From: RPQJ01 sp963793005
GTDB lineage: Bacteria > Pseudomonadota > Gammaproteobacteria > Steroidobacterales > Steroidobacteraceae
Direction: 5' to 3'
Assembly (NCBI GenBank): GCA_963793005.1
Contig: CAWBYP010000002.1
Location: forward strand, 2,356,001 to 2,420,000
Length of the DNA stretch: 64,000 nucleotides
This document shows, in pieces, positions 37,901-46,488 of the stretch. A program made the translations under genes and the position numbers. The notes beneath the pieces were generated by a model. It did no database searches and was not told the origin of the DNA. It was given only the letters and a program-made list of their open reading frames with translations. Position 1 is the stretch's first letter; each line of letters opens with the position of its first letter.

Positions 37901-38541
37901 TGCTTGACCGCGATCCGCACCAGGTCCTCGACCAGGGCGCGGGGATAGACGCGACCGGTCGGATTGTGCGGGTTGTTGATTATGACGGACGAGATTCCAC
38001 CAGCGGCGAGCAGCCGATCGAGCTCGTCCGGGTCCGGCAGGAATCCCGGGGCCGAGGTCGGAAGCTCGACCACGGTCTTGCCGGCGCGCTGGATGAACCA
38101 GTCGTACTCCCAGCTCGGGCGCGGCACGACGACACCCGATCCGTCGGCACCGAGCACCTCCAGGACGATCGCAAGCCCGGCGCGAGTGCCCGGCGTGAAC
38201 AGCACCTCGTCCGGCTGGAAGCGCACGTCCGAGTCCGGGTAGTCGAGCAGCCCGTCGCGATTGAAGAAATCCGCGACCTCGCTGCGCACGTCGATGCGTC
38301 CGACAGCTGCACCATAGCTGTGCACGGTGTTGCGCGTGATGCGTTGAGCCGCGCGGACGACCTCCGGGTGCGGCGCGAAGTCTGCGTTCTTGTAGTCGCC
38401 CTGGGTCAGGTCGAGCGCGCCTTCCTGCTGCACCCGTCGCGCGAACAGTCGCACGAACGGCTCCGGAGTGGACAGGGCGCTGGCGGATATCGCTGCCGAG
38501 GGCAGCCCCGTGCGCGCGGCAGTATTCGACTCTGATGGCAT
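34942..38541 (-). CDS. Predicted fusion of PLP aminotransferase and archaeal-type PEP carboxylase
   Basis: A 1199-residue cytoplasmic protein. Residues about 35-440 are a fold-type I (class I/II) aminotransferase: NNPHNPTGR (189-197), YDSVY (220-224), LSGLSK with PLP lysine K255, and R266. Residues about 498-990 match, motif by motif, archaeal-type PEP carboxylase (PEPcase_2): TGTKHPDS (502-509), LLDMEG (566-571), RVPNPFLE (605-612), EISVPQVNST (650-659), IGAGRAGFRGGFDP (816-829) and LPRAIVY (967-973). About 200 helical residues end the protein. If both halves work, phosphoenolpyruvate and bicarbonate would give oxaloacetate, which the other half could aminate to aspartate. ATG 38541 has GGGG upstream; GTG 38553 is alternative. 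The PEPC call is by eye and less sure than the aminotransferase. Confidence 0.7.
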   Translation of the reverse strand: MPSESNTAARTGLPSAAISASALSTPEPFVRLFARRVQQEGALDLTQGDYKNADFAPHPEVVRAAQRITRNTVHSYGAAVGRIDVRSEVADFFNRDGLLDYPDSDVRFQPDEVLFTPGTRAGLAIVLEVLGADGSGVVVPRPSWEYDWFIQRAGKTVVELPTSAPGFLPDPDELDRLLAAGGISSVIINNPHNPTGRVYPRALVEDLVRIAVKHRCYVLYDSVYQRLDYVGWFVNPAFACPEWRDWVVSLSGLSKMDMFGASTGARACWMVISDQIRSNGVRAREILANLSAWLVATPSTLAQDWALAALQSPLAALRRPSPYMRERRDYMLKAVDEIASLGVERTDFGGTFYSPLAFPGLVGEPFDRLRNGVHEKAIVRNSIDAFELLLSGGVGGIPFAAFAGSAGADRYGTWQRLSYGSKDVKELAVFMDRVRTRIEQQGRLGSAVALSPDAPQSPRDAVWNSVCTADGYDALDGLDPKEFTEARRRLLENPRHEELRLTGTKHPDSTAHRAAQLERALQAAPEGTSDRARRAITHIEWNPLMEAHQEFDENIDDLVGPCSEVLLDMEGRQISPDWLDVPEKVVLALMRLGIVPGEDRHLLARVPNPFLEQDEEKVAKILASIARANVLFHLACERVGVTPKQNAIYEISVPQVNSTAEIGAVVKVGSMYLQAIAGLFDGPPERVDAFLASRVPLERRAGMLERIKRVRLVPLCENVGALAHLPDLLESFYKALERGLGIEDLPTPDTFRTSFDRPEALVRVFVAMSDTALQSGKIATDAAYTLAVASRAEAERRLAARARRLGEPTPKVSFLIGAGRAGFRGGFDPAHPGVVAQFSRADGVTMQGIRADAPEQASRLAAEFRASVAARSSQGRQASTALPVADTESMTRLLEAGIDAHTETLLRIAALLAPFGSLVPQTRVRIRATGSANYGRSIPSYPAEWGGGKSLPDDRDLRDAWPEGVTLPRAIVYNLACTTLGLPAVTSDLSVLDRRAAVLLERHVPGYREIIASELPCFVKEATGLVFGRKLAETTARRCLRAAAALWVDARTREALVAPTCLFAMQYLRYIAEDSESWDETKEHESQTTREEELIRETSSVAFAALCAEQPGRRWPLLQTMVDAEEASRLLLARELTLEEKREFVDLRIEGWLRNLPDALGKELRQGWSSLRELGKDEFELDAIQRLIALEQLRGSVGA

Positions 38542-38664
38542 GTTCGACCCCACGAGAATCCGTGCCGGTCACCTGGAACGGGGCCGGCAGGAAAGGAGGC
38601 GCCATTCTGGTGGGAGGACCGGCTGCCGGACTATCAGGAACTTAGCCCTTAAACAACGTACATT

Positions 38665-38688
38665 CCGCGACCGCGACCGCGACCGCGA
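38665..38688. repeat. Four tandem CCGCGA hexamers
   Basis: Four perfect copies of CCGCGA followed by a shorter CGCGACGCG tail, in the 270-nt divergent region between the aminotransferase-PEPC gene and the metallopeptidase gene. Nothing else clear is seen in this gap. Confidence 0.8.
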
Positions 38689-38811
38689 CGCGACGCGAGC
38701 CCTGCCCGACATCGGCGACTCTCGCCGGCCACGGGCTCGCGTCTCAGGTACGGGTCGGGATGCAGGGATCGTCCACGGCATCGCAGTCGGCTGAGGTACG
38801 ATTGGGAAGGT

Positions 38812-39864
38812 ATGGCAACGATGCGCAAGAAAAGCGGCGGATCAAGCGCTGTTCGCGGCTATCGCTGGGAGGACTACGACGACGAGGAACTCCTCGCGCT
38901 CCGCTTCTGCGACCTGCGGCTGCGGCTCCGCGACAGCGAGGCGTGGCCTTCGGTCGAGGGCCTCTACGCCACGCTCGAGCGACGTGGCTTGCGATTCCGC
39001 CCGCACGTCTGGCTGGGCGAGGAGTGGTTCTCTCCCGACGGGGTGCCCGGCATTGCCGTGCCCTTCTACCTGGCACATTCCAGGCTGCAGAAGCTCGAAC
39101 GACGCTACATGGGTGAAGTGGAGGGCGGCAGCAGGAAATGGCTGATGCGCATCCTGCGCCACGAGGCCGGGCACGCCATCGACACCGCCTATGGACTGCG
39201 GCGCCGGGCAGACTGGCGCCGGGTGTTCGGGCCCTCGTCACAACCGTACCCGGGCGACTATGCCCCGAAGCCCAGCAGCCGCAACTACGTACTGCACCTC
39301 GGCCACTGGTACGCGCAGAGTCACCCGACCGAGGATTTCGCCGAGACGTTCGCGGTCTGGCTGCAACCGAAAGCGCGATGGCGGCGCGACTATGCGGACT
39401 GGCCGGCGCTCGCGAAGCTCGAATACGTGGATCGCCTGATGGCGGAGATCGCTGGTCGCCAGCCTGCCAATCGCGATCGTACGGTCGTCGAGCCGCTCAC
39501 GACCAACGAACGCACGCTGGCGAAGCATTATCGCCGCAAGGCTGGATCCTATCTCCGCTACGATCGGCGCTACGATCGCTGGCTGCGCCGCGCGTTTGTC
39601 GACCGCGACGCGCGACCGAGGCCGGTATCGGCCGCGACGTTCATCCGCGAAATAGAACCCCAGCTCAGGCGGTTGCTGGTGCGACGTTCGCGCCTGCACC
39701 CTTACCTGGTCGACTATGCGATCGAGACCGCCGTCCGCCGCGCACGCGAACTCGACCTGGTGCTCAGGCGTCCGCGACGCGAAAGCAAGCGCCGCGTCGT
39801 GAGGCTGCACGAGCGCGTCGTTCTCGACGTGCTGAAGCGCAACAGGGAGAACTACGCGCTATGA
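38812..39864 (+). CDS. Putative zinc metallopeptidase paired with ATP-grasp ligase
   Basis: A 350-residue cytoplasmic protein with LRHEAGHAIDTAYG (about 120-133), an HExxH zinc site, and HPTEDFAETFAVWL (about 168-181), whose ExxA/E residues suit a third ligand. This pattern fits the putative zinc-binding metallopeptidase family (Peptidase_Mx-like). The C-terminal third is very arginine-rich. The stop overlaps the start of the ATP-grasp gene by 4 nt, so the two products are made together and probably act in one process. ATG 38821 is an alternative start. Substrate unknown. Confidence 0.7.
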   Translation: MATMRKKSGGSSAVRGYRWEDYDDEELLALRFCDLRLRLRDSEAWPSVEGLYATLERRGLRFRPHVWLGEEWFSPDGVPGIAVPFYLAHSRLQKLERRYMGEVEGGSRKWLMRILRHEAGHAIDTAYGLRRRADWRRVFGPSSQPYPGDYAPKPSSRNYVLHLGHWYAQSHPTEDFAETFAVWLQPKARWRRDYADWPALAKLEYVDRLMAEIAGRQPANRDRTVVEPLTTNERTLAKHYRRKAGSYLRYDRRYDRWLRRAFVDRDARPRPVSAATFIREIEPQLRRLLVRRSRLHPYLVDYAIETAVRRARELDLVLRRPRRESKRRVVRLHERVVLDVLKRNRENYAL

Positions 39865-40895
39865 AGAGGCTACGTATCCTGCTGATGGTCCACGAGACGC
39901 TCGTGCCGCCTGCCGACCTGGCCGGGCTCAGCGAGGCCGACATCGAGGAGTGCCGCACGGAATACAACGTGATGTCGGCGCTGGAGAACCTTGGTCACGA
40001 GGTGCATGTGATCGGTGTCGGTGACCAGCTCAAGGAATTGCGCGAAGCCATCCACGAATGGCGTCCGCACGTCGTGTTCAACCTGCTCGAGGAGTTTTCG
40101 GGCATCGTTTCCTACGACCATTACGTGGTCGCCTACCTGGAGCTCATGCGTCAGCCCTACACGGGCTGCAATCCGCGCGGCATGATGATTTCGCGCGACA
40201 AGGTGCTCACCAAGCGTGTGCTGGCGTCACATCGCATACCGACGCCGCGCTTCGCGCTCTTTCCGCTCGGGCGTCGCTTCCGCGAGCCGCGCCGCCTGCA
40301 GTTCCCGATGTTCGTGAAGTCGGCGACCGAGGACGCGTCGCTGGGCATATCGCAGGCGTCCGTGGTCGAGGACATGGCACGGCTGCGCGAGCGCGTCGAG
40401 TTCATCCACGACCAGACGAACAGCGGCGCACTGGTCGAGGAATTCATCGACGGGCGGGAGATCTACGTCGGCGTGCTCGGCAACGACCGGCTGACTGCGC
40501 TGCCCGTGTGGGAGATGAACTTCGGCACCTTGCCGCAGGTGCAGTCGGCAATCGCGACCCGCAAGGTGAAATGGGACGGCGCCTACCAGCGCAAGCACGG
40601 CATCTCGACCGGCCCGGTGCAGGACCTTTCGCCCTCGCAGGTCGACGCAATCGGCCGGCTCGCCAAGCGCATCTACCGGGCGCTGGACATGAGTGGATTT
40701 GCGCGCATGGACCTGCGCATGCGTCCTGACGGCAGCCTGTTCGTGCTGGAAGCTAACGCCAATCCAAACCTCACCTATGGCGAGGACTTTGCTGAGTCGG
40801 CCGAACTGGCCGGCATCAGCTACGACAAGCTGCTGACGCGTATCGTCAACCTGGGTCTCGCCTATCAGCCGGAATGGCGGTTGTTCGAGAGTTGA
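39861..40895 (+). CDS. ATP-grasp ligase, D-alanine-D-alanine-ligase-like
   Basis: A 344-residue ATP-grasp enzyme that would join a carboxylate to an amine using ATP. It has an N-terminal alpha/beta domain (LRILLMVHETLVPP), the central domain with PMFVKSATEDASLGIS, and the metal/ATP site FVLEANANPNLTYGEDFAESA. It resembles Ddl but lacks the usual cell-wall gene context, and it is translationally coupled (ATGA overlap) with a metallopeptidase. That pairing suggests peptide tagging or a small-peptide product rather than peptidoglycan synthesis; this is inference. A longer open frame upstream in the same phase overlaps the peptidase gene and is rejected. Confidence 0.8.
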   Translation: MKRLRILLMVHETLVPPADLAGLSEADIEECRTEYNVMSALENLGHEVHVIGVGDQLKELREAIHEWRPHVVFNLLEEFSGIVSYDHYVVAYLELMRQPYTGCNPRGMMISRDKVLTKRVLASHRIPTPRFALFPLGRRFREPRRLQFPMFVKSATEDASLGISQASVVEDMARLRERVEFIHDQTNSGALVEEFIDGREIYVGVLGNDRLTALPVWEMNFGTLPQVQSAIATRKVKWDGAYQRKHGISTGPVQDLSPSQVDAIGRLAKRIYRALDMSGFARMDLRMRPDGSLFVLEANANPNLTYGEDFAESAELAGISYDKLLTRIVNLGLAYQPEWRLFES

Positions 40896-40920
40896 AATAC
40901 AGAATCTTGCGGGGACCACG

Positions 40921-42012
40921 ATGACCACCAGAAACATCACGCTGCAGGTAAATCGCGCCGCACACGCCGAGACGCGCCTGCGCGAGAGCGATATGCCGGA
41001 ACTCGCCGCGGGGCAGCTGCGCTTCCGTATCGAGCGCTTCGCATTGACTGCAAACACGGTGACCTACGCGACGACTGGGGACACGCTCGGATACTGGGAC
41101 TTCTTCCCCAGCGGCGAGGCGGGCTGGGGTTGCGTGCCGGCGATGGGCTGGGCAGAGGTCGTCGAGTCGCGTCACCCTGAGGTGCCTGCCGGCGGTCGGT
41201 ACTACGGCTGGTATCCGATGGCGCGCTACGTGGACATGATCGTCACCCCGTCGGCGGACGGCCTGCGTGACGAAGGGCCGCACCGCGCCGCGCATGCGCC
41301 GGTGTACCGGGCCTACACCGCCACGGATCGCGACATTTTCTACCAGGCGGGGTCGGACGCCGAGGATCGCCATGCGTTGCTGCGCGGTCTGTTCATCACT
41401 GGCTGGCTGGCCGAGGACTACTTCGCCGACAACGCCTGGTTCGGTGCGGAACGCGTGCTGGTCCTCTCGGCCTCGAGCAAGACCGCGATTGGATTCGCGC
41501 GTTGTGCAGACCAGCGGCCACAGATGGAAGTGATTGGTGTCACGGCTGCGCGTAACCACGCATTCACCCACGGGCTCGGTTGCTACGACGAAGTCGTCGA
41601 GTACGGCGACATCGCCTCGATTCCGTCGGATTCGCCTATCGTCTCGATCGACATGGCGGGCAACGGCCCGGTGCTGGCCGCGGTGCATTCGCACTTTGGC
41701 GACCAGTTAAAGCATTCGATGGCCGTCGGCCTCAGTCACCACGATGCCCCCTCGCGTGCTGCTCCGCTGCCGGGACCGAAGCCGGCTTTCTTCTTTGCGC
41801 CGACGCAGGTCAAGAAGCGGGTGCAGGACTGGGGGCTGCGCGGCTACCAGGAACGCACGGCCGCGGCGCTGGCTGACTTCGTCGGCTGGAGTCGCGAGTG
41901 GTTGCAGGTAAAGCATTCGCGTGGCCCCTCGGCGGCTGCCGCGACCTGGCGCGAGGTCCACGCTGGTCGCGCCGAGGCTGCGATCGGTCACGTCGTGTCG
42001 CTCTGGGACTGA
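40921..42012 (+). CDS. DUF2855 family protein
   Basis: A 363-residue soluble protein matching DUF2855 by pattern: FRIERFALTANTVTYA near the N-terminus, YWDFFP, WAEVV and a central Rossmann-like stretch (ERVLVLSASSKTAIG). The fold recalls medium-chain dehydrogenases, but no activity is established. It begins 25 nt after the ATP-grasp gene and may belong to that unit. Confidence 0.75.
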   Translation: MTTRNITLQVNRAAHAETRLRESDMPELAAGQLRFRIERFALTANTVTYATTGDTLGYWDFFPSGEAGWGCVPAMGWAEVVESRHPEVPAGGRYYGWYPMARYVDMIVTPSADGLRDEGPHRAAHAPVYRAYTATDRDIFYQAGSDAEDRHALLRGLFITGWLAEDYFADNAWFGAERVLVLSASSKTAIGFARCADQRPQMEVIGVTAARNHAFTHGLGCYDEVVEYGDIASIPSDSPIVSIDMAGNGPVLAAVHSHFGDQLKHSMAVGLSHHDAPSRAAPLPGPKPAFFFAPTQVKKRVQDWGLRGYQERTAAALADFVGWSREWLQVKHSRGPSAAAATWREVHAGRAEAAIGHVVSLWD

Positions 42013-42026
42013 GTTCGCCAAGGCGT

Positions 42027-42041
42027 TGAAAACGGTTTTCA
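42027..42041. promoter_or_regulatory. 15-bp palindrome before the S9 peptidase gene
   Basis: TGAAAACGGTTTTCA is a perfect palindrome around one central base, 14 nt after the DUF2855 stop and about 43 nt before the peptidase start. It could be an operator or a short 3' hairpin; no regulator can be assigned. Confidence 0.4.
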
Positions 42042-42084
42042 GCAGAACGTCGCCCGTGAAGGCGGGCCGCTCGTGGAGGATTGC

Positions 42085-44196
42085 GTGTACAAGATGCTCG
42101 TGCTGGCCGCGCTGACGCTCGCGTTCGCCATGCCGGTCGCGGCTCAGTCAGGCGGCGATCCCTATTCGTGGCTGGAGGAGATCGAGGGTGAGCGGGCGCT
42201 CGACTGGGCGCGAGCCGAAAATGCCCGCTCGCTCGCTATCCTGGAAGACGACCCGCACTTTGCCGCGATGCGTGCCGAGGCGCTCGCGATCCTGACCTCG
42301 CCGGCGCGAATCCCCACCGGCGCGATCCACAATGGTGCGCTCTACAACTTCTGGCAGGACGAGACGCACGTACGCGGACTCTGGCGACGCGCCAGTGTCG
42401 CGAGCTATCGCAACGGAGCGCCGGACTGGGAAATCCTGATCGACTTCGACAAGCTTGCCAGGGACGAGGGCGAAAACTGGGTCAGCGGACAGTTCGTCTG
42501 CCTGTCCCCGGAGTACCGGCACTGCATGGTCGAGTTGTCGCGCGGTGGAGGCGATGCGTCCACGTGGCGTGAATTCGACACATCGACGAGGGCGTTCGTC
42601 AAAGGCGGGTTCCTGCTTCCGGAAGCGAAATCCGCCGTTTCCTGGGTCGATGCCGATACGCTCCTGGTCGGAACCGACTGGGGCGAGGGTTCGCTCACCG
42701 AGTCGGGATACCCTCGCATCCTCAAGATATGGCCGCGTGGGAAGGCGCTCGGCGACGCGACGACCTACTTCGAAGCGAGCAGCGGGGACGTCGCAGTTCG
42801 TTCCCGCGTGGACCAGGACGACGGCGCCCAGGTCTTCGTGCTGCGAGGCATTTCTTTTTTCGACACCGAATTCTTCTTCGCAACCGGGCTTTCGAAGCCG
42901 TCGAAGCTCCCGTTGCCGTTGAACTCGAACCTCCAGGGTGTGCTCGATGGTCGCGCGATCTTCTTCCTGCGGCAGGCCTGGCGTCACCGGGACAGGGACT
43001 ACCCACAAGGCTCCGTCATCGCCTATGACCTCGAAACAGGGGGCGTGGAACTAGTCTTCGCCGCCAGCGACACGCAATCGGTCGAGTCCATAGGGGTCGG
43101 CGACACGGGGCTTGTAATCCAGTACCTGGAGAACGTCTCGGGCAAGGCCGCACGCGTTGTACGCGGCGACAAGGGTGAGTGGCGGGCGAAGGAAATCGAG
43201 TTGCCAGCAAACGGCGTGCTGAAGATCGTCTCTGCGGGCGGCGGCACCGATGACGCGCTGCTCTCATTCGAAAGCCTGGTGATGCCGCCATCACTCTATT
43301 TCGTGACACCGGCAAACAAGGTCGAAAGGATTTTCCAGGCTCCTGCGGTCTATGACGCATCGGACGTCGTGGTCGAGCAGCGCTTCGCCGTGTCCACCGA
43401 CGGCGCGAAGATTCCCTATTTCGTGATGGGCAGGAAGACGGTCCTCGCGAAAGGAAATGCGCCGACGGTGCAGTACGCCTATGGTGGATTCCTCAGCGCC
43501 ACGCTGCCGGTCTACTACGAGGATCCTTCGCGGCCGCAGCACGGCGCGCTCGCTGGCAAGCTGTGGATATCGCGGGGCGGCGTGCTGGTGCTCGCGAACA
43601 TCCGTGGCGGATCGGAGTACGGTCCGCGCTGGCACCAGGCGGGCCTGCGCGAGAATCGCCAGAAGGTGTTCGACGATTTCATCGCGGTCTCGGACGACCT
43701 CGTCAGCAGGGGCGTGACCTCGCCGGGGCGGCTTGGCGCCATCGGCCGCTCAAACGGCGGCCTGCTGATGGGCGCTGTGGTCAACCAGCGACCGGAGCTG
43801 TATGCGGGCGTGGTCATCGGCGTCCCGTTGCTCGACATGCGGCGCTACACGAAGCTCGGCGCCGGGGCCTCGTGGGTGGCCGAATACGGCGACCCGGACA
43901 CGGCAGACTGGTCGTACATGTCGAAATGGTCGCCGTACCAGAACATGCGGGAGAACGTCGCCTATCCGCGCGTCTTCTACTACACCTCGACCCGGGACGA
44001 TCGCGTTCACCCGGGCCATGCGCGCAAGGCTGCTGCGAAGATGAGGTCGCTGGGCCGCGACTACTTATATTATGAGAACGTCGAAGGCGGCCACGGCGGC
44101 ACCGCGAACCAGGACCAGCTGGCCTACCGCATCGCGCTCGAATACACGTATTTCGCGAGGATGTTGATGGGCGAGCGCGCGGCAGGAGTTCCGTAG
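42085..44196 (+). CDS. Prolyl oligopeptidase family serine peptidase (S9A), exported
   Basis: Exported serine peptidase of the prolyl-oligopeptidase family, about 703 residues, cutting short peptides, usually after proline. A signal peptide (LAALTLAFAMPVAAQS) is followed by a propeller domain (YSWLEE at its start) and a C-terminal alpha/beta-hydrolase domain: GRSNGG with S556, RDDRVHPGH with D639, and EGGHGG with H670. GTG 42085 is preferred because GGAGG lies 5 nt upstream; GTG 42073 and ATG 42094 are in frame. Periplasmic location is predicted. Confidence 0.88.
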   Translation: MYKMLVLAALTLAFAMPVAAQSGGDPYSWLEEIEGERALDWARAENARSLAILEDDPHFAAMRAEALAILTSPARIPTGAIHNGALYNFWQDETHVRGLWRRASVASYRNGAPDWEILIDFDKLARDEGENWVSGQFVCLSPEYRHCMVELSRGGGDASTWREFDTSTRAFVKGGFLLPEAKSAVSWVDADTLLVGTDWGEGSLTESGYPRILKIWPRGKALGDATTYFEASSGDVAVRSRVDQDDGAQVFVLRGISFFDTEFFFATGLSKPSKLPLPLNSNLQGVLDGRAIFFLRQAWRHRDRDYPQGSVIAYDLETGGVELVFAASDTQSVESIGVGDTGLVIQYLENVSGKAARVVRGDKGEWRAKEIELPANGVLKIVSAGGGTDDALLSFESLVMPPSLYFVTPANKVERIFQAPAVYDASDVVVEQRFAVSTDGAKIPYFVMGRKTVLAKGNAPTVQYAYGGFLSATLPVYYEDPSRPQHGALAGKLWISRGGVLVLANIRGGSEYGPRWHQAGLRENRQKVFDDFIAVSDDLVSRGVTSPGRLGAIGRSNGGLLMGAVVNQRPELYAGVVIGVPLLDMRRYTKLGAGASWVAEYGDPDTADWSYMSKWSPYQNMRENVAYPRVFYYTSTRDDRVHPGHARKAAAKMRSLGRDYLYYENVEGGHGGTANQDQLAYRIALEYTYFARMLMGERAAGVP

Positions 44197-44270
44197 GGGC
44201 CAGCCGGGTCTTGCGCAGTCGCCGGCGATCCGGCGTATATTCCGAGCGCTGTTCACGTGGAGCGCGATCA

Positions 44271-46488
44271 TTGCAGCCGCAGTTCAAGTATCGCGCTTTC
44301 ATCAGCTACAGCCACGCCAACGAGAAATGGGCCACGTGGTTGCACCGCAGCCTCGAGACCTACCGGGTGCCGAAGCACCTCGTCGGCCGCGAGACGGCAT
44401 TTGGTCCGGTCCCGGAGCGGCTTGCGCCTGTTTTTCGCGACCGCGATGAACTCGCGACAGCGACCAATCTCGGCGAGACACTGACGCGCGCACTCGAGCA
44501 GTCGGCATTCCAGGTCGTGATCTGTTCGACCGCGGCTGCAAAGTCGCGCTGGGTCAACGAGGAGATCCTGGCGTTCAAGCGGCTCGGTCGTGAGCACCGT
44601 ATCTTCTGCCTGATCGTTGACGGGGAGCCGGGCGCTTCCGCGAACGAGTCGACGGCCGACCAGGAATGCTTTCCGAACGCGCTCATCTACACGATGGGCG
44701 CGGACGGAGAGCTGACCGGCACGCGCAGTGAGCCGATCGCCGCCGACGCCCGGCCCCACAAGGACACCAAGCAGGATGTCAGGCTGAAACTGATCGCCGG
44801 GATGCTCGGCGTCGGCCTCGACGAGTTGAAGCAGCGTGAGGCCCAGCGCAGGCATCGGCGCATGATGTTGCTGGTCTCGGCGTCCATCGCCGGCATGGCG
44901 ATCACCTCGGGGCTGGCCGGCGCAGCGTGGCTGGCCCGCAACGAGGCGGAGCGGGAGCGCATACGCGCGGAGTCCGAAGCGGAGACCGCGCGGCAGACCA
45001 CGGACTTCCTGGTCGGCCTGTTCGCCGTGTCCGACCCGAACGAGGCGCTCGGCAACTCCATCACGGCGCGTGAAATCCTCGACAAGGGCGCGCAGAGAAT
45101 CAATTTGGAACTGCGCACTCAGCCGGCGACCCAGGCCACACTGATGGAGACCATGGGGGCGGTTTACACCAGCCTGGCGCTCTACCCGCGCGCCGAGGAG
45201 TTGCTGGCGAGCGCGTTGAAGAAGCGCCGCGAGCTGTTTGGTGACGAAAGCATTGAGGTCGCGCAATCCGCGGAGAAGCTCGGCGGAGTCCTGACGCTGA
45301 CGGCCGACTACGATCGCGCGGAGCCCATTTACAGGGAGGCGCTGGCCGTCAGGCAGAAGCTGCTCGGGCCAGAGCACGTGGACATCGCACGCAGCATGTA
45401 CCAGCTTGCCGACCTGCTCGAGCGCAAGGGCGAATTCCAGGCGGCCGAACCCCTTTATCGCCAGGCGCTGGCGATGCAACGCAAGCTGCTGGGAAACAAG
45501 ACGGTCGAGGCGGCGAAGACCCTCGAAGGCCTTGCGCTGAACCTTTACGACCAGGGCAAGTACGAAGAGTCGCTTCCTTCCATGCGCCTCGCGGTATCGC
45601 TGCAAAGGGAGTTGCACGACACGCCGCACACGGATCTCGCCGAGGCCGTGAACAACCTCGGCTTCATACTGGGGGCAACTGGGGAGTACGAGGAAGCCGA
45701 GGCGCTGTACCGGGAGGCGTTGCAGATGAAACGTTTCCTGCTCGGCGAAACGCACACCGAGATTGCGCTGGGCCTGAACAACATCGCGAGCGTCCTGTCC
45801 GACCAGAAGAAGTACCGGCAGTCCGAGGCCATGTACCGCGAAGCAATCGCCATGCAGCGCAAGCTGCTCGGCAATGACCACCCGGACATCGCGCTTGCGT
45901 TGAACAACCTGGCGTTCGTGCTGCACGACGAGGGCGATACCGCGGGAGCGCTCGACATGATGCGCGAGTCGCTCGAGATGTACCGGCGCAGCTTCGGCGG
46001 GGAGCACCCTTCGGTTGCCCGCAGCATGAGCAACCTCGCGATGTGGCAGATGGAAGGAGGCGACTACGCATCTGCCGAGCCGCTGCTGCGCGAGGCGGTC
46101 CAGATGCGGCGCAAGCTGCTGGGCAACGAGCACACAGACGTCGCGGCCAGCCTGACGCTGCTCGCAGCGCTACTGGTCGATACCGGACGATTCGAGGAGG
46201 GGAGGGAGGCGGCGGCCGAAGCACGGGCCATCTGCCTGCCGGCCCTGGGCGCCAGCCACCGACGCACGGCGGCCGCGACCAGCGCCGAGGGCGCGGCGCT
46301 GGCCGGGCTCGGCCACACGACCGACGCCGAGGAAGCTGTTGCTGGAAGGCCTTGCTGCGCTTCGGGCCGATGCGGGGGCCGTGCCATTCCAGGTGGACAG
46401 TGCAGCCCGCTGGACTGCCGACTACTACAGGAAGCAGGGAAACCTGCAGGAATCCGCAAAGTACCGGGCGATGCAGCCGGGCGGATGA
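44271..46488 (+). CDS. Membrane TIR-TPR protein, frameshifted at the C-terminus
   Basis: An N-terminal TIR domain (YRAFISYSHANEKW at residues 7-20; SRWVNEE with candidate catalytic E98) is followed by one membrane helix (about 198-222) and a long array of about 42-residue tetratricopeptide repeats of the kinesin-light-chain type (about 250-690; repeated words YREAL, KLLG, NNLA). TIR domains can be NAD hydrolases or scaffolds; which applies is unknown. One extra base near 46331-46332 shifts the last 50 codons: the natural end (LLLEGLAALRADAG onward) stops at 46488, while the unrepaired frame runs to 46517. TTG 44271, with GGAG 9 nt upstream, is the likely start; ATG 44211 adds non-conserved sequence. 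No defence-system partner genes are adjacent. Confidence 0.8.

Noticed and set aside
39138..39860. N-terminal extension of the ATP-grasp gene
   Set aside because: It overlaps the metallopeptidase gene, whose HExxH motif is in another frame; ATG 39861 begins directly at the ATP-grasp fold with a typical ATGA overlap.
39861..40895. Calling the ATP-grasp gene ddl
   Set aside because: No peptidoglycan genes are nearby and it is coupled to a metallopeptidase, so cell-wall function is not supported.
44268..46133. 621-codon minus-strand frame opposite the TIR-TPR gene
   Set aside because: The TPR periodicity and TIR motifs on the plus strand explain this stretch; the frame merely reflects the periodic codons.
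44271..46488. TIR-TPR gene as part of Thoeris or CBASS defence
   Set aside because: No ThsA-like, cyclase or effector gene is adjacent; the neighbours are a peptidase and a lectin-domain protein.
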